Shown: one piece after another, positions 35,978 through 45,874 of the stretch | Layout of the letters: each line of letters begins with the position of its first letter | Position numbering within the stretch: position 1 is the stretch's first letter | Source: Entomospira nematocerorum | Lineage (GTDB): Bacteria > Spirochaetota > Spirochaetia > WRBN01 | Length of the DNA: 64,000 nucleotides | Direction of reading: 5' to 3' | NCBI RefSeq assembly: GCF_028748105.1 | Contig: NZ_CP118168.1 | Span: forward strand, 1,178,001 to 1,242,000 | Notes under the pieces: generated by a model | What the model saw: only the letters and a program-made list of their open reading frames with translations | Told to the model about the DNA's origin: nothing | Databases searched by the model: none | Position numbers and translations under genes: made by a program

Positions 35978-36655
35978 TTAGTCAAATGTCACATTATTAC
36001 GAATAACTTGTTGTGGTATAAAAGGAATATCTTTAGAACGTATACGAAATTCTTGATTATTATTTAAATACATACTAGCTATATAATAAAAAATAATTCC
36101 AAGAGCCTCACGAGTATATTGCATTATAGATCTAAATTTATAAGACTGTTGTGAGCTAGAACCAGAGAAATATATATACTCATAACCTAAACTTCTCGCC
36201 GTACTGACTGCACGTGCCAAGTGAAAGCTGGAAGTAACGATCAGCACCTTCTTCAAGTGATAATGATCAATAATCTGCTTGCTAAATGCTAAATTTTCCC
36301 ATGTTCTTATAGAACGATTCTCAACAAAAATTCTATCACGCGGTACACCTTTTGCAATTAGATAGTGCTGCATCACGGTAGCCTCACTTAAAGCTTGACC
36401 AACTCCGACACCACCACTCACAAGAATATATGGGGCATATCCTTCATTAAACATTTTCAAAGCCTCATCTAATCGTTCCTGCAACATACCACTGACAACC
36501 CCATTAGGCGCAGCACATCCCAGTACCAGAATGACATCACTTGATACAACATAACTACGTATACGAGAAATCGTCACAACATATCCCGCTATAAATATAA
36601 AAAATAGCAGCATATATATGACGATTATGATAGAAATATATTTTATTGAATGCAA
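35978..36655 (-). CDS. YdcF/SanA-like DUF218 membrane-anchored protein
   Basis: A 225-residue protein with one N-terminal membrane helix (about 7-28) and a DUF218 domain: VILVLGCAAPNGVVSGMLQERLDEAL, ILVSGGVGVGQALSEA, and VTSSFHLARAVSTARSLGY. Family members (SanA, YdcF) are linked to envelope integrity and may bind a nucleotide-like ligand, with no settled enzyme activity. It follows metK by 32 bases at the end of the long leftward gene run. Confidence 0.85.
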   Translation of the reverse strand: MHSIKYISIIIVIYMLLFFIFIAGYVVTISRIRSYVVSSDVILVLGCAAPNGVVSGMLQERLDEALKMFNEGYAPYILVSGGVGVGQALSEATVMQHYLIAKGVPRDRIFVENRSIRTWENLAFSKQIIDHYHLKKVLIVTSSFHLARAVSTARSLGYEYIYFSGSSSQQSYKFRSIMQYTREALGIIFYYIASMYLNNNQEFRIRSKDIPFIPQQVIRNNVTFD

Positions 36656-36687
36656 AACTTATTCCATTCCATTCCTATTTCTGATAC

Positions 36688-37848
36688 CTATAGATGTAAG
36701 TAATCTCTAATAATATCTACTTTATCTAAGGATTCCCAGGCAAACTCTAATCTTCCAAAATGGCCGTAATGTGATGTAGGAAAAAATACTGGCTTTTTCA
36801 AGTCCAAGGCCTCTATGATACCTGCTGGTTTTAGTGGAAATAACTCTCGAATCATCGTTTCTAGAATATCACCATCCACACGACTATCACCATAGGTTTC
36901 TACGAAAATACTCACTGGATCAGCAACACCTATAGCGTAGGCTAACTCTACTTGTACTTTTGGAGCAACTCCGGCAGCAACTAAATTTTTTGCGATATAT
37001 CGAGCCATATATGCTGCTGATCTATCCACCTTAGAGGCATCTTTTCCACTGAATGCACCCCCACCATGTGCAGCAGCACCACCATATGTATCTACAATTA
37101 TTTTTCTTCCAGTAAGACCAACATCAGCATGCGGTCCACCCATAATAAAACGACCCGTAGGATTTAACAAAAATTTAGTATCTTTATACAATAAGTGAGA
37201 TGGTACCGCTTTCTTGATAACTTCTTCTAATAAGAGTTCATGTAAATCTTTAGTGGAAACATCGGGACTATGCTGATGGCTAAGTACGACAGTATCGATT
37301 TTTTGAGGAATACCCTTTTCATAAATCATACTTACCTGCGCCTTGCAATCTGGCCGTAAAAATGGAACTGTAGCACTTTTTCTTACAAGAGCAGCTTGCT
37401 TTACAATAGCATGAGCATATTCCAAGGTAGCTGGCATATAATTATCTGTATCAGAGCAAGCAAAACCAAACATAATACCTTGATCCCCAGCCCCTTGCTC
37501 CTTCTCTTTTGTCGCATCCACACCCATTGCAATATCAGGAGACTGTGGCTTAATCAATGATAAAACACTACATGTTCTATAGTTAAATCCATATTCATCT
37601 CTGTCATATCCAATATTTTTGATGACCTCTCGCGCCGTATGGATGATATCAATATTACCACGAGAAGTAATTTCTCCCCCGATAATAACCATATTACTGC
37701 TAACATACGCTTCACAAGCAACACGACTATCGGGATCTTGAATAAGTGATTGATCTAAAATAGCATCAGATATTTGATCACAAATTTTATCAGGATGCCC
37801 TTCACCTACACTTTCACTTGTGAATATATAATTATCGCGTATTGCCAT
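36688..37848 (-). CDS. metK: S-adenosylmethionine synthetase
   Basis: Makes S-adenosylmethionine from ATP and methionine. The 386-residue product shows the signature GAGDQGIMFGFA and the P-loop-like GGGAFSGKDASKVDRSAAY, plus ESVGEGHPDKICDQISDAI at the N-terminus. It sits 24 bases after parE. Its product is the donor for the methyltransferase domain encoded upstream in the same run and for TrmD. Confidence 0.97.
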   Translation of the reverse strand: MAIRDNYIFTSESVGEGHPDKICDQISDAILDQSLIQDPDSRVACEAYVSSNMVIIGGEITSRGNIDIIHTAREVIKNIGYDRDEYGFNYRTCSVLSLIKPQSPDIAMGVDATKEKEQGAGDQGIMFGFACSDTDNYMPATLEYAHAIVKQAALVRKSATVPFLRPDCKAQVSMIYEKGIPQKIDTVVLSHQHSPDVSTKDLHELLLEEVIKKAVPSHLLYKDTKFLLNPTGRFIMGGPHADVGLTGRKIIVDTYGGAAAHGGGAFSGKDASKVDRSAAYMARYIAKNLVAAGVAPKVQVELAYAIGVADPVSIFVETYGDSRVDGDILETMIRELFPLKPAGIIEALDLKKPVFFPTSHYGHFGRLEFAWESLDKVDIIRDYLHL

Positions 37849-37872
37849 ATAAAACTCCTATGTATCATTTGA

Positions 37873-39678
37873 TTAAATCACATCATCTATGAGATGTTGC
37901 ATAATGTAGTCTCGTCGTTGAGGGGTATTTTGACCCATATAAAAATGGAGTAACTCTTTATTTTGCTTCAAGCTATCCACATATATAGGTGTTAAACGAA
38001 TATCCTTACCGATAAACTGACCAAATTCCTGAGGACTAATCTCACCTAAACCTTTAAACCTTGTAACTATAACATTTTTTCCTAATTTTTTCAAGATTAC
38101 ATCACGCTCACGTTCATTGTAGCAATAATAAGCTTCTTTGCCCTTTTTTATACGAAAGAGCGGAGTCTCTAAAATAAAGAGCTTCCCAGCAACAACTAAT
38201 TCCTCAAAATAATGAAGAAAAAAAGTTAAAAGTAAATTACGAATATGAAATCCATCAAAATCCGCATCAGTAGCCAAGACAATTCGCGCATATCGCAATT
38301 CCTCTGCACTATTCTCAATACCCAATGCCATCATCATATTATAAAGTTCTTCATTACGATAAATTGCACTCTGTGGAGCTCCATAACTATTCCAAGGTTT
38401 ACCACGTAGTTTAAAAACGGCCTGTGTATAGACATCACGCACAGAAGTAAAAGATCCACCAGCAGAATCGCCTTCAACAAGAAAAATTGTCGACTCCTCT
38501 CCTCCTAAATCTCCCATATGAAGCTTACAATCAATTAACTTAGGAATCTTCATGGAGATACGTTTTGCTGCTGCTCGCGCCTCTTTTTTAACTTCATTGA
38601 GTTCTTTACGTAATCGTTCATTCGCAAGAATTTTATCTTTAAGTATTTTAGCAACTGCATCATTCTTATGTAGGTAGTCTTCCACCGCCTTACTAACATC
38701 AGAAACAATCCAACTACGAATATCACTGTTACCTAATTTATTTTTCGTTTGACTTTCAAATATCGGATCTTTCACTTTAATAGCAATAGCTCCAATAATA
38801 CCTTCTCTGACATCTTGTCCCGTGAATTTATCATTGTAGAATGCGTTAACGCCACGGAGGATGCCCTCTTTAAAAGCAGTTAAATGCGTTCCTCCATCAC
38901 TTGTAAATTGACCATTGACAAAGCTAAAATAACTCTCCCCATAACCTTCATTGCTATGCGTAAAGACAAATTCTAACTGAATATCACGGTAATGAATCAT
39001 TTCATAGCGAATGGAATCTTCTGTTTCCCGTACTAAATAATCCATAAGTCCATTCTTACTGAGGAATTTTTCACCATTGAGAATAAGACTCAGCCCTCGA
39101 TTCAAACAAGCATAGCTATGCATACGTTGTTTCAGATAATCTACATTAAATGCATATGCTCCAAATATACTCTCATCCGGAATAAATTCCACCAGAACAC
39201 CATTTTTCTCTGACGTATTGCCTTTATCCTGCCGTAATAACTTACCTCGAGAAAACAATGCTTCTTGATACACACCATCACGAATACTACGAACTAAAAA
39301 ATGACTTGAAAGTGCATTAACCGCCTTAGTACCTACACCGTTGAGACCGACAGAAAATTGAAAGACATCATCGTTGTACTTAGCTCCAGTATTAATAATT
39401 GAAACACAATCAATCACCTTACCTAAAGGAATTCCACGACCTTCATCTCTGACGATGACTTTTCCGGTAGAGACATCACAATCAACAATCACCTTTTTAC
39501 CATGTCCCATAATAAATTCATCAATCGCATTATCAATGACTTCCTTTAATAGAACATAAATTCCATCATCGGTATGGGATCCGTCACCCAGACGACCAAT
39601 ATACATGCCACTGCGTAAGCGAATATGCTCTAGTGCAGATAGGGTTTGGATTTTACTTTCATCATACTCTTTTGCCAT
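37873..39678 (-). CDS. parE: DNA topoisomerase IV subunit B-like protein (ParE/GyrB family)
   Basis: ATPase subunit of a type IIA topoisomerase, 601 residues. The GHKL fold is visible in VIDNAIDEF, DEGRGIPLG and GLNGVGTKAVNAL. The TOPRIM part has EGDSAGGS and DADFDGFHIRNLLL. The length and the SALEHIRLRSGMYIG start resemble ParE of spirochaetes and Bacteroidetes more than GyrB. No ParC/GyrA gene lies beside it, so its partner is encoded elsewhere. Confidence 0.85.
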   Translation of the reverse strand: MAKEYDESKIQTLSALEHIRLRSGMYIGRLGDGSHTDDGIYVLLKEVIDNAIDEFIMGHGKKVIVDCDVSTGKVIVRDEGRGIPLGKVIDCVSIINTGAKYNDDVFQFSVGLNGVGTKAVNALSSHFLVRSIRDGVYQEALFSRGKLLRQDKGNTSEKNGVLVEFIPDESIFGAYAFNVDYLKQRMHSYACLNRGLSLILNGEKFLSKNGLMDYLVRETEDSIRYEMIHYRDIQLEFVFTHSNEGYGESYFSFVNGQFTSDGGTHLTAFKEGILRGVNAFYNDKFTGQDVREGIIGAIAIKVKDPIFESQTKNKLGNSDIRSWIVSDVSKAVEDYLHKNDAVAKILKDKILANERLRKELNEVKKEARAAAKRISMKIPKLIDCKLHMGDLGGEESTIFLVEGDSAGGSFTSVRDVYTQAVFKLRGKPWNSYGAPQSAIYRNEELYNMMMALGIENSAEELRYARIVLATDADFDGFHIRNLLLTFFLHYFEELVVAGKLFILETPLFRIKKGKEAYYCYNERERDVILKKLGKNVIVTRFKGLGEISPQEFGQFIGKDIRLTPIYVDSLKQNKELLHFYMGQNTPQRRDYIMQHLIDDVI

Positions 39679-39749
39679 AGGCTATCATCATACAAGAAAA
39701 AAGCAAAAAGGTAAATATCACAAATATCATCTTACCTTAAAATATACTC

Positions 39750-40916
39750 TCAAGAATCTACATCGTTTGGTGCTGCCAGTTGCATGTACTCCCCATCCAT
39801 ACGCATAAATTTTACACGAACTCGAGTACCATGCATACCCTCTTGGTAATTAATAATAGGACTTTCCACTTCAATCGAAGCACCATGCTCGCGCAAAATC
39901 TTAAAAACAATTGTCAATCCAAGTCCGTTACCATTCTTACGTGTCGTAAAATGCGGTTCAAAAATTTTATTGATATTTTCCGCACTTATACCTACTCCAT
40001 CATCCTCGATCTCTAGAATTACTTGTTCGGCTGTTACATATATGCGTAAATCAATGATATGTGCACCACTTTGCATCGCATTTTGTAGTAAATTCATCAT
40101 CGCCTGTTTAATAAGCGATTTATCTAGGAGAAGGTATGGTATAAAACCCATATTTTTTGCTAAATTTAATTCAATCTTCTGCTCCAAAGCCTCTACAGAG
40201 AGTACATCCAGTAACTCACGTAATGTAGAAAGTAGATCACAGCGCTCTAAATGCATCGAAAGCGGTCTTGATGCATCTAAATAATTGTGAACAACCTCTG
40301 CTAGTCGATGCATCTCCTCACTTAAGACATCGAATGTCTCCTCCATATGTTCAGTCCACAATGTTAATGGTATAGATTTTTTCAATAATTGTAAGTGGAT
40401 AGAAATGGCTCCTAACGGATTTTTGATTTCATGAGCCAATGTTGCTGCCATCGTAGACAACCTTGCCATCGCCTCTGCTTGTCGTAGTCGAGTCATTTGA
40501 AGTCGCTTTTCTGTAACGTCTTCAATCCAAATAAGACTCCCTGCAATAGCACCTGATAGAACCCATGGTGTAATTTCACAACAAATCAATCGATTATGAA
40601 TCCTCAAGTCTTCACTTTCACCTAAAAGCTGTGCCTTAATCGATATCTCCAAATAATTCCGTAACTCTTTATGATAAATACTCTTCCAAAGAGGTCTATC
40701 TTGTTTTAAATCACCGATTTGAAATAACCTTAACGCTGATTGATTCCACACCAGCGGATCACCCTTCTCACTCACTACAATAATACCATGCTTCAATGAC
40801 TCTAATACTGCCTGTACGATTGCAAGTTCATCATGAGTAGCCGTCAATAAGGTAATAAGAGTCTCCGTGGAGAGTTTATTACTCTTATGTAATGCTTTTG
40901 TTAAATGTCTACGCAT
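39750..40916 (-). CDS. PAS-domain sensor histidine kinase (orphan)
   Basis: Cytoplasmic two-component sensor of 388 residues; no membrane helix is visible. A PAS-like domain (about 30-135) precedes the H-box LAHEIKNPLGAISIHLQLL with the phosphorylated His. Then come the N-box MNLLQNAMQSG, the G1 box EDDGVGIS and G2 box GNGLGLTIVFKIL. It is most like NtrB/AtoS-type kinases. No response regulator is adjacent, so the partner must be elsewhere. It lies 12 bases downstream of the amidase gene, in a run of envelope genes. Confidence 0.88.
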   Translation of the reverse strand: MRRHLTKALHKSNKLSTETLITLLTATHDELAIVQAVLESLKHGIIVVSEKGDPLVWNQSALRLFQIGDLKQDRPLWKSIYHKELRNYLEISIKAQLLGESEDLRIHNRLICCEITPWVLSGAIAGSLIWIEDVTEKRLQMTRLRQAEAMARLSTMAATLAHEIKNPLGAISIHLQLLKKSIPLTLWTEHMEETFDVLSEEMHRLAEVVHNYLDASRPLSMHLERCDLLSTLRELLDVLSVEALEQKIELNLAKNMGFIPYLLLDKSLIKQAMMNLLQNAMQSGAHIIDLRIYVTAEQVILEIEDDGVGISAENINKIFEPHFTTRKNGNGLGLTIVFKILREHGASIEVESPIINYQEGMHGTRVRVKFMRMDGEYMQLAAPNDVDS

Positions 40917-40928
40917 AATCTTTTGATC

Positions 40929-41951
40929 CTATTGCTCAAAGTATTGAATATAATCACGGATTCCTTCAAATAAGGCGTTCGCTAATTGTTCTTGATACTC
41001 GCGCTGGGAAAGTCGTCGTGCTTCACCTTCATGACTAACAAAACCAAGTTCTACTAAAATAGCAACTGTATGGGCTCCCTTAACGACAAACCAGGCCTCC
41101 TCACGCAAACCTCTATCCACCGTGAGATGCCCCACATTCCGAGCTAAGGCTCCCTGAATAAATTCTGCAAGACGACGACCACCAGCTATATATTCTTGAT
41201 TAAGAAATTCATTAATAATCTGCTGGACAACCTCACCCTTTTGATCATCCTGATAAATATTACGCCGTAATGAAGAAGGCAAATGCCAAACTTCAAATCC
41301 TCGTGCACTCTTCGCTAACGCAGCGTTAGCATGAATTGAAATAAAAATAGCGAATTCTCCTTCGTCTAAAGGAAAATCGTTCACTATAGCAACTCGCTCC
41401 GATAACGTTGGATAACTATCATCATGACGTGTGAGTATTACCTCCGTCTTTTTAAAGTAATCAACTAATAAACGATGTAATTGTAAACTGACAGCTAAAG
41501 TAATATCTTTCTCTTTCACAACTAAGCTCGAGTGCTGTCCAATAGCTCCACTATCGCGCCCACCATGGCCTGCGTCAATGACAACAACCTTGATTCGGCG
41601 AGATGATGATAAGCTCTCATCAAGAGGAATCATTCCATGCTCTAAAAAAAAGAGTATCTGCTGTGAACTCTTCTCACCAAAGGACAAAATACCATCAGTA
41701 TAGTGAATTACCGCAGGAACGACGCGCCCATTACTGAAAATAAGATAAGGTTGTCTCGTAGAAAAATATATAGAGTGTGCTCCTTTTTGTAATCGTCCGT
41801 GTTGAAGCCAGCTATGCCAGGAAAATTCTGCATGTGTATCTGTTAGAATAGAATTAATAGTTTTCGCATAAAGGACGGTTCCTGATAGAAAGAATATACT
41901 CACGACAATAAGATGTTGACACCTACGACACAAGTGTGCCAAATGTATCAT
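40929..41951 (-). CDS. N-acetylmuramoyl-L-alanine amidase (Amidase_3), exported
   Basis: Zinc amidase that cuts the stem peptide from peptidoglycan. The frame runs up to 42017, but the ATG at 41951 gives a normal signal peptide (HLIVVSIFFLSGTVLYA) and is chosen; the product then has 340 residues. The catalytic domain shows VIDAGHGGRDSGAIG (zinc His), a glutamate in the following helix, SIHANAA (second His) and ILVELGFVSHEGEARRL (catalytic Glu). The start overlaps the ATP-grasp gene by 29 bases. Confidence 0.9.
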   Translation of the reverse strand: MIHLAHLCRRCQHLIVVSIFFLSGTVLYAKTINSILTDTHAEFSWHSWLQHGRLQKGAHSIYFSTRQPYLIFSNGRVVPAVIHYTDGILSFGEKSSQQILFFLEHGMIPLDESLSSSRRIKVVVIDAGHGGRDSGAIGQHSSLVVKEKDITLAVSLQLHRLLVDYFKKTEVILTRHDDSYPTLSERVAIVNDFPLDEGEFAIFISIHANAALAKSARGFEVWHLPSSLRRNIYQDDQKGEVVQQIINEFLNQEYIAGGRRLAEFIQGALARNVGHLTVDRGLREEAWFVVKGAHTVAILVELGFVSHEGEARRLSQREYQEQLANALFEGIRDYIQYFEQ

Positions 41952-43407
41952 AGTACCAAACTGCACCTTGTAATCCACCTCTCTCAATTGCTCTCTCAAA
42001 CTCCATAATACGATCACCCTTATAGGTTGAAGGATTATGTCCTGTAATATGTTCGTATCGCTGTAAAATTTCTTCTCTCATATGTCCATTGAAATCCTTT
42101 CCAGCAATAAAAGCACTCTGCAAGTGCATATCTTTACGTCCAAAAAGAAAATCTCGCGTTGAAGCATTGTCAGCCTCTAAACGCAAAAATAGAATTTTGC
42201 GTGCGCTCTCTGCTATCGTACTGGCTAAACGATAACTATCTGCAACTGCAATGATATTACCAGCTTTCTCCACATTATTTTTAGGGAAGACGACGCTATC
42301 CCCAGCCTTAACACGGAGAAAAATCTCTTTAATACCCTCAATCATCCGTGCATCATCTACAAACAAAATCTCAGATACCACACCAGGGATAGAAACAAGT
42401 GCACGCTCAGCACAATACCCCGGCTTTTCCTGAATATTTCGTTCATCTTCTTGAATAGAACGACCCGTAGCTAATTGAACAGCTAACTCTGTTAATACGA
42501 TTCCTGTCGCAAAAGGATAGGTCCAGCCAGACATGTAGCCACCAGATAAACGTCCTGCAATTTCTCCAATAAAAATACCATCCTGCGTTACCTTAATATC
42601 ACCTTTCGCCGCACCATGGGATAAACCTAAAGCCTTAATACCCTTCTTAAACTCGGTAACAGCTGCCGCCAAGATCTCCGGACTTTGCTGTGATGGTATT
42701 GTATGCCCCATCTCTATAAAATAGGGGGGATAGTAGATATGCCTATCGGCAATACCATGAATATAGATATTATCCCCTTCTATCAATGCATCTATACTTA
42801 ATTCAGGACCATCAAGATACTGCTCGATAATTACCTTACCACTACGACTATATATGCGAGCACTCTCTGCTGCCAATAAAATATCTTTCAATTTTTTTGC
42901 ACGAATGACTCCTCGTGCACCCATAGAATCCACAGGTTTGACAACAACATCATAAGGAGTAGAAAATTGTATCTGCTGTAATGCACTCTCCAATTGATGT
43001 TCTGTCATCTCTTTTGTTACTTCCAAAAAAAGAGGAACATTCACTCCATGTTGTTGTAATAGCGATCGCATCTTCAATTTATCTGTGGCCGCAATTGCAC
43101 TCTGCTTACTATGAGCTGGTAAATCATAACGATCTGCAATAGAGGAAACTATATAAGAAAAATCTGTACCAGCTGTAAAAACACCTGCAAGCGTATGGTC
43201 TGTAATAAAATCATCAAGAAAATGTACAAGCTCCTCTAGATTCTTCAAGTCAATCACTACTCGCTGATCTGCTAAAGCCATTAAAGGTGCATTTGGATTT
43301 CCATCAACAATCAAAGATGCATATCCAAGTCGTTCTATAGCCTTCAATGCTGGTAACTGCATGATAGACCCACCCAACAGTACAACATATGCGTTACTAT
43401 TATTCAT
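41923..43407 (-). CDS. ATP-grasp family ligase
   Basis: A 494-residue protein with a pre-ATP-grasp fold (VVLLGGSIMQLPALKAIERLGY) and an ATP-grasp core (about 105-310: KLKMRSLLQQHGVNVP, VVKPVDSMGARGV, IEQYLDGPELSIDALIEGD and FIGEIAGRLSGGY with metal ligands). These enzymes join a carboxylate to an amine or similar group. The substrate is not predictable. It overlaps the PseG-like/methyltransferase gene by 4 bases (ATGA), so the two are coupled, and it probably works in the same sugar or envelope modification route. Confidence 0.8.
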   Translation of the reverse strand: MNNSNAYVVLLGGSIMQLPALKAIERLGYASLIVDGNPNAPLMALADQRVVIDLKNLEELVHFLDDFITDHTLAGVFTAGTDFSYIVSSIADRYDLPAHSKQSAIAATDKLKMRSLLQQHGVNVPLFLEVTKEMTEHQLESALQQIQFSTPYDVVVKPVDSMGARGVIRAKKLKDILLAAESARIYSRSGKVIIEQYLDGPELSIDALIEGDNIYIHGIADRHIYYPPYFIEMGHTIPSQQSPEILAAAVTEFKKGIKALGLSHGAAKGDIKVTQDGIFIGEIAGRLSGGYMSGWTYPFATGIVLTELAVQLATGRSIQEDERNIQEKPGYCAERALVSIPGVVSEILFVDDARMIEGIKEIFLRVKAGDSVVFPKNNVEKAGNIIAVADSYRLASTIAESARKILFLRLEADNASTRDFLFGRKDMHLQSAFIAGKDFNGHMREEILQRYEHITGHNPSTYKGDRIMEFERAIERGGLQGAVWYYDTFGTLVS

Positions 43408-45212
43408 GATAAATCCCTCTTTTTTCTTGCATAAATTTCAAAGGTATCTCCCCACCCAAGATGCTTACACATACGTGTCAAACCCTTACCAGTAATACTC
43501 TGTGCGTCAACACTGCGCCACCTTCTATTAATATGAATGCCTGTAGTCTCTATATGTAATAATTCAAATCCATAGCGTGATAAGAAAGAATCTAAAACTC
43601 TCTTCGTGAAAATACTATAATGATCATCAGGACTCTTCTCTAAAAATGCATAAAGATTGTTATGAGCAGATAAGCCATCACCCTTGGGCGTGGCAAACGC
43701 AAAGAGACCACCTAGCTCTAAATAGCGATTAATCTCCAGCATAACAGCATGAAGGTTTCTGAAATGTTCGATAACATACCACATGGTAACTACTCTGAAA
43801 CGCTCATTAGCATAGGGTATCTCTGTTGGAAAAAATGATTCTCGCGCACTAAATCCCAATTCATTCACAACATAATCAACCGCATCACTTGCTGTGTCAA
43901 TTCCATAAACTTCAAATCCCATATCTGCGGCTGCGTCTAAAAAAGGACCATACGCACAACCAATATCTAAGAGCTTTCCTTGTTGGCTTGATTTTTTACT
44001 TTTAGTATACTGCATAATATGAGCTAATCTCTCTAAACCCATCGCTTTGATATGTTGAAAATCCTCTAGATAACTCTTTCCATATTGCTTACGGTAATCT
44101 TCATCAAAATATTGTTTATTATAACTAATTGCGGGTTTATCAAAGTACAACAAATAAGTCATACCACATGTTTCACAAATTGCATAGCTTTTGCGCTCTG
44201 TTCTATACAATATCTCTGTAACCGGTAGTCCTTTTTGTTCCACGCAAACAGGGCATTGGAGGTTGTATTGTATCAAATTTTCTAAACGCCTCGCTAAAGA
44301 AACTGGCTGACTAGACCATGTAGGAGATGCGATTTCTTGCCAAGCATCCATAGGTGTAGAATGTAGTAAAAGTTTCTCTAACCATAGCTCCTGCTCCTTC
44401 CTAATAACACCAACACCTAGAGAATAAAATTCACTCTGATTTGATAACTCTTGATGATATGAGGTTGGGTTGATCAAAATCGGTTTACACCCATTCGCCA
44501 ATGCCTCATATGCCGTAATTCCAAAATGAGTAAATACAATATCATAACTCTCTAGTAATTCGTGCATATTCACAGATTCTAAAATTTTTACCCCAGGCCA
44601 AGCAATCGTACGATTAAAGAGTGGGCCTTTTACCACGTTCCAAAGTTTTACAGGATAATGAATTCTATCTAAAAAGTTACCAATAAGCTCTGTCATTCTA
44701 CTTTGATCACTTCCACCAAAACTAATTAAAATACGCAGCCCATCCGCAGAAGGTCTCACTTGACGTGATAATGGTGGTAAATCTAAATATCCGATATTTT
44801 GTTCATTGGCAATGGAAGAAGAAGCTAGTGTAGGGAGAATATCAATGATATATGCATAAAGAGAGCGTCCTACACCACCTTCATCTAATGCAATAACGGG
44901 AGCTAATCGATTCAGTCTCTTCGCAAACCCCTCAGAACTCGATCGATAATCCACAATAATCGCATCCCAAGAGAAGTGCTCCATCTGTATAACCAACCGC
45001 TTTTCTTGCTGAAACGTTACCACTAGCTGCTTGAGTGCAGGAGTATAATGTTCTGTAGGAATATACAAAAAAATCTCCATGTATGCAGATTCTTCCAGCT
45101 GCTGCATCAATCTTAGCATACGATGTAAATGACCAACCCCATGCGTAGCTTCACTTTGAGGAATAAAAAGAACTTTTTTTTTCTCTTTTATCGCTATCCC
45201 CGTCTCGCCCAC
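43404..45212 (-). CDS. PseG/SpsG-like glycosyl-nucleotide domain fused to a SAM methyltransferase
   Basis: A 602-residue two-part protein. The N-terminal half (about 10-300) resembles PseG/SpsG: HGVGHLHRML, VDYRSS, ALDEGG, and ISFGGSDQSRMTELI. A CxxC/CxxC zinc-ribbon-like link follows (CPVC, then CETC). The C-terminal half (about 385-600) is a class I methyltransferase with LLDIGCAYGPFLDAAA and a VIEHFRN motif. The start is a GTG at 45212, overlapping spsF by 19 bases; no ATG is available near it. A run of nine A lies at about codons 10-12. It probably handles a nucleotide sugar and methylates a product (inference). Confidence 0.78.
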   Translation of the reverse strand: MGETGIAIKEKKKVLFIPQSEATHGVGHLHRMLRLMQQLEESAYMEIFLYIPTEHYTPALKQLVVTFQQEKRLVIQMEHFSWDAIIVDYRSSSEGFAKRLNRLAPVIALDEGGVGRSLYAYIIDILPTLASSSIANEQNIGYLDLPPLSRQVRPSADGLRILISFGGSDQSRMTELIGNFLDRIHYPVKLWNVVKGPLFNRTIAWPGVKILESVNMHELLESYDIVFTHFGITAYEALANGCKPILINPTSYHQELSNQSEFYSLGVGVIRKEQELWLEKLLLHSTPMDAWQEIASPTWSSQPVSLARRLENLIQYNLQCPVCVEQKGLPVTEILYRTERKSYAICETCGMTYLLYFDKPAISYNKQYFDEDYRKQYGKSYLEDFQHIKAMGLERLAHIMQYTKSKKSSQQGKLLDIGCAYGPFLDAAADMGFEVYGIDTASDAVDYVVNELGFSARESFFPTEIPYANERFRVVTMWYVIEHFRNLHAVMLEINRYLELGGLFAFATPKGDGLSAHNNLYAFLEKSPDDHYSIFTKRVLDSFLSRYGFELLHIETTGIHINRRWRSVDAQSITGKGLTRMCKHLGWGDTFEIYARKKRDLS

Positions 45213-45874
45213 TGTATATACTCCTCAATAATAGAACTAAAATCAAAATGATGATAATACTCTGACCAGAATGCTTTTAATCGCAAATAATCATCATGAG
45301 TATCTAACGTACTACGAATATCTTCCCCGATCCATAGATTAGGAGCTGCCGGAGTCTCCACCTTAAATTTATCTCTGTTATCATAGATATACGCAGTTAC
45401 ATGCTCCCTATGATGCGAACTTACAGCCTTTTGGTGTGCTTCAAGAAGAGCGTCATAGCGGATAATTTCCACGCCACTCCCATGAGGTGTCTGGCTAAAG
45501 CAGAAGTAATCAGCATCAGAATCAATTGCCCTTTGCAGGGCAACTTGAGGGAGCATTCGACCCACAATCGTGTTGTCGGCTGTGGCTCTAATGACATATT
45601 TTACAGGTGGAATCACTCGCATCACCTGGATAAATCGCAATAAAACATCGTCTAGACTTCCGGTAAGAATATCAAAACGTGCTTGTCTTGCAATAGGAGT
45701 AAATACATCATAACTTTCTAGATCACAAGCAAGAATATGATAATCTGCTACACCATAAATCCCTTCCATGGCTAACAAGAGAGATGGTACCCCCTCATAA
45801 AGAGGAAGTAATGCTTTTTTTTGCAATCTTGTTGAGGACAATCGCGCTTGCATGACTAAGGCAGAATTACTCAC
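45194..45874 (-). CDS. SpsF-like cytidylyl/nucleotidyltransferase
   Basis: Nucleotide-sugar-forming enzyme of the SpsF/NeuA group, about 226 residues. The motif ALVMQARLSSTRLQKKAL is the nucleotide-binding start, followed by TGSLDDVLLRF and RATADNTIVG. The frame runs to 45946. The ATG of MQAR is too late, since it would cut into the first strand, so I prefer the GTG at 45874, which overlaps the previous stop by 8 bases (GTGAGTAA). The product presumably activates a sugar for the fused gene downstream. Confidence 0.78.
   Translation of the reverse strand: MSNSALVMQARLSSTRLQKKALLPLYEGVPSLLLAMEGIYGVADYHILACDLESYDVFTPIARQARFDILTGSLDDVLLRFIQVMRVIPPVKYVIRATADNTIVGRMLPQVALQRAIDSDADYFCFSQTPHGSGVEIIRYDALLEAHQKAVSSHHREHVTAYIYDNRDKFKVETPAAPNLWIGEDIRSTLDTHDDYLRLKAFWSEYYHHFDFSSIIEEYIQWARRG

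Noticed and set aside
45174..45182. Nine-A run near the start of the PseG-like/methyltransferase gene as a phase switch
   Set aside because: Runs of nine or ten A also lie in trmD, a housekeeping gene, so the run is not informative in this AT-rich genome.
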